Assembly: GCA_964497585.1 (NCBI GenBank)
Contig: CAZCDS010000017.1
Location: 44,389 to 108,388 of the forward strand
Length of the DNA stretch: 64,000 bases
DNA from: CAZCDS01 sp964497585
Lineage (GTDB): Bacteria > Desulfobacterota > Desulfomonilia > Desulfomonilales > Desulfomonilaceae
Direction: 5' to 3'
Both the position numbers and the translations under genes were made by a program. This document shows, piece after piece, positions 62,883 through 64,000 of this stretch (position 1 is its first letter; each line of letters opens with the position of its first letter). The notes below the pieces were generated by a model. The model worked only from the letters and a program-made list of their open reading frames with translations, had not been told where the DNA came from and searched no databases.

Positions 62883-63770
62883 ATGTCTCGCGTGACTGAA
62901 CTTCTAGGAAGCACGTACCCCGTGATTCAAGGAGCCATGGGGGTTATCTGCAATCCTGAACTTGTGGCCGCTGTTTCCGAGGCTGGAGGATTCGGTCTCC
63001 TTGCAACTGCGTTCGCCATGGATCCCGAGATCGTCCGTGCCCAGGTGCGGGCAACCAAGGCGCTCACCGACAAACCGTTCGGAGCGAATCTGCTGGCAAA
63101 GAACCCGCATGCCATGGCGTTCGCGGAAATCCTCGCGAACGAAGGGCTTCGGGCCGCGACGATCTCCGGGGGATCGCCAAAGGAAATCATCCCGTTCCTC
63201 AAGGAGCGGGGCGTCAAGACGATCACCGTGGTTCCCACGGTAGAAGTCGCGGTGCAGTCGGAGGCCCTCGGTGTTGACGCTATCGTCGCGGAAGGCTCTG
63301 AATCGGGAGGGATGCAAGGCTACCGAGGCGCCTCAACCATGGTGCTCGTACCGCTCGTGGTCGACGCGGTGAAAGTCCCCGTGATCGCGGCTGGTGGCAT
63401 CGGCGATTCCCGGGGGTACCGGGCCGCGCTCGCGCTCGGAGCCGAGGGCGTCCAGGTGGGCACTCGCTTCATCGCGACGAAGGAGTGCATTGCCCACGCC
63501 AATTACAAGGACACGATCGTACAATCGCCCGAGACGGGCACCGCGCTCGTGGACATGGGCCGATTTCGAATCCGTGCCCTGCGTACCCCCAAAGTGGAAG
63601 GCTTCCTTGAAGGGGAACCGGGATTCCTTGAAACACTCGGAACCGAGGCTCTGGAAGCCTCGTGGCTCAAAGGGGATTTGAATGCGGGAATTCTGCCCGC
63701 CGGCGAGGTCGCGGGCCTAGTTCATTCCGTCCCATCCGTCAGGTACATCATTGAAGAGATGGTCAGCTAG
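62883..63770 (+). CDS. FabK/nitronate monooxygenase-family flavoprotein
   Basis: About 295 residues from ATG at 62883, with GAGGAAGG upstream. It is a TIM-barrel FMN protein of the NAD(P)H-dependent flavin oxidoreductase YrpB/FabK type. Conserved parts are PVIQGAMGVICNPELVAAVSE, VIAAGGIGDSRG and GAEGVQVGTRFIAT. The catalytic His of FabK and nitronate monooxygenases, normally in a GGH.G context, reads ESGGMQG here, so the His is replaced by Met. Enoyl-ACP reductase II activity is therefore doubtful; substrate unknown. Confidence 0.82.
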   Translation: MSRVTELLGSTYPVIQGAMGVICNPELVAAVSEAGGFGLLATAFAMDPEIVRAQVRATKALTDKPFGANLLAKNPHAMAFAEILANEGLRAATISGGSPKEIIPFLKERGVKTITVVPTVEVAVQSEALGVDAIVAEGSESGGMQGYRGASTMVLVPLVVDAVKVPVIAAGGIGDSRGYRAALALGAEGVQVGTRFIATKECIAHANYKDTIVQSPETGTALVDMGRFRIRALRTPKVEGFLEGEPGFLETLGTEALEASWLKGDLNAGILPAGEVAGLVHSVPSVRYIIEEMVS

Positions 63771-64000
63771 GCTGGTGGTGAGAGTTCAGGGGGAGGGATT
63801 CGCCCACACGAGGCTTCGTCACCGCGGCACAGAGATGCCGAACAAACACGAAACCGGAATACGCCGACAACGCTTCTCCGGCCTCTGTTTGCGTTGTTAT
63901 GGCACTATTTGCAGCAGCAGGCGCTCTCCTCACCAGGTCGCCTCAACAGGACATTCCCCAGATTTTCGTAGGTGAGTAGTGTTTTGGTGTGGGATTGTTT
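63771..64000. other. Window end, no gene recognised
   Basis: The last 230 bases contain only short frames without any recognised motif. Confidence 0.4.

Noticed and set aside
1..64000. tRNA, rRNA, CRISPR and riboswitch signatures
   Set aside because: I looked in gene-free stretches for tRNA T-loop patterns, regular short repeats and common riboswitch cores and found none that I can support.

Overview
The window reads as a moderately GC-rich chromosomal segment of an anaerobic Gram-negative bacterium, most likely a member of the Desulfobacterota (former Deltaproteobacteria; Desulfomonile- or Syntrophobacter-like). This assignment is inferred from gene content: a Ni-Fe CO dehydrogenase with its ferredoxin, an HgcAB-like corrinoid/ferredoxin fusion, a CCG-domain iron-sulfur protein, two branched-chain-amino-acid-type (Liv) ABC importers tied to catabolic genes, and many decayed insertion sequences. 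I saw no rRNA or tRNA genes and no CRISPR array.

Layout. 0-4 kb: CO dehydrogenase cooS, ferredoxin cooF and an FAD/NAD oxidoreductase, all on the minus strand. 4-7.5 kb: a protein with a duplicated helical module and zinc ribbons, 3-hydroxybutyryl-CoA dehydrogenase, and a secreted unknown. 7.7-14.1 kb: serC-serA-purA, two small envelope proteins, and the rRNA methyltransferase tlyA. 14.4-15.7 kb: a dead IS630-type element next to the tail of a second one. 15.9-20.7 kb: an exported nicotinamidase-like hydrolase, a metallo-beta-lactamase-fold hydrolase preceded by a tiny ORF, and a PAS-PAS-GGDEF protein. 20.9-21.9 kb: an IS1380 relic. 22.1-29.9 kb: a complete Liv importer (livKHMGF order on the minus strand), an altronate/galactarate dehydratase-type enzyme and an EamA exporter, plausibly a sugar-acid or organic-acid catabolic locus.

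30.4-33 kb is a gene graveyard: a truncated transposase interrupted by an IS630 fragment, then decayed sugar ABC permease, UgpC/MalK ATPase and methylmalonate-semialdehyde dehydrogenase genes. 33.4-38.9 kb is housekeeping: nadK, recN, a short N-acetylglutamate synthase, a lipoprotein, and the AAA+ recombination factor rarA (mgsA). 39.2-45.2 kb holds an orphan ABC ATPase, a membrane transglutaminase-like protein, a PHP phosphatase, and a zinc-ribbon/GYF membrane protein followed by a secreted unknown.

45.2-47.7 kb is the most interesting locus: tetR, a SAM methyltransferase and an HgcA-HgcB-like fusion, tightly packed on the minus strand behind a 9-bp inverted repeat. 48.1-55.7 kb is an IclR-controlled second Liv importer followed by an acyl-AMP ligase, likely uptake and activation of a carboxylic (perhaps aromatic) acid. 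56-57.3 kb is an HdrD-like Fe-S protein. 57.8-62.6 kb is a second unusual locus: an 846-residue protein of unknown family overlapping a phosphatidylserine-decarboxylase-like enzyme, then an Lgt-like membrane protein lacking an expected catalytic histidine; this may be a lipid or lipoprotein modification system. The window closes with a FabK/nitronate-monooxygenase-type flavoprotein.
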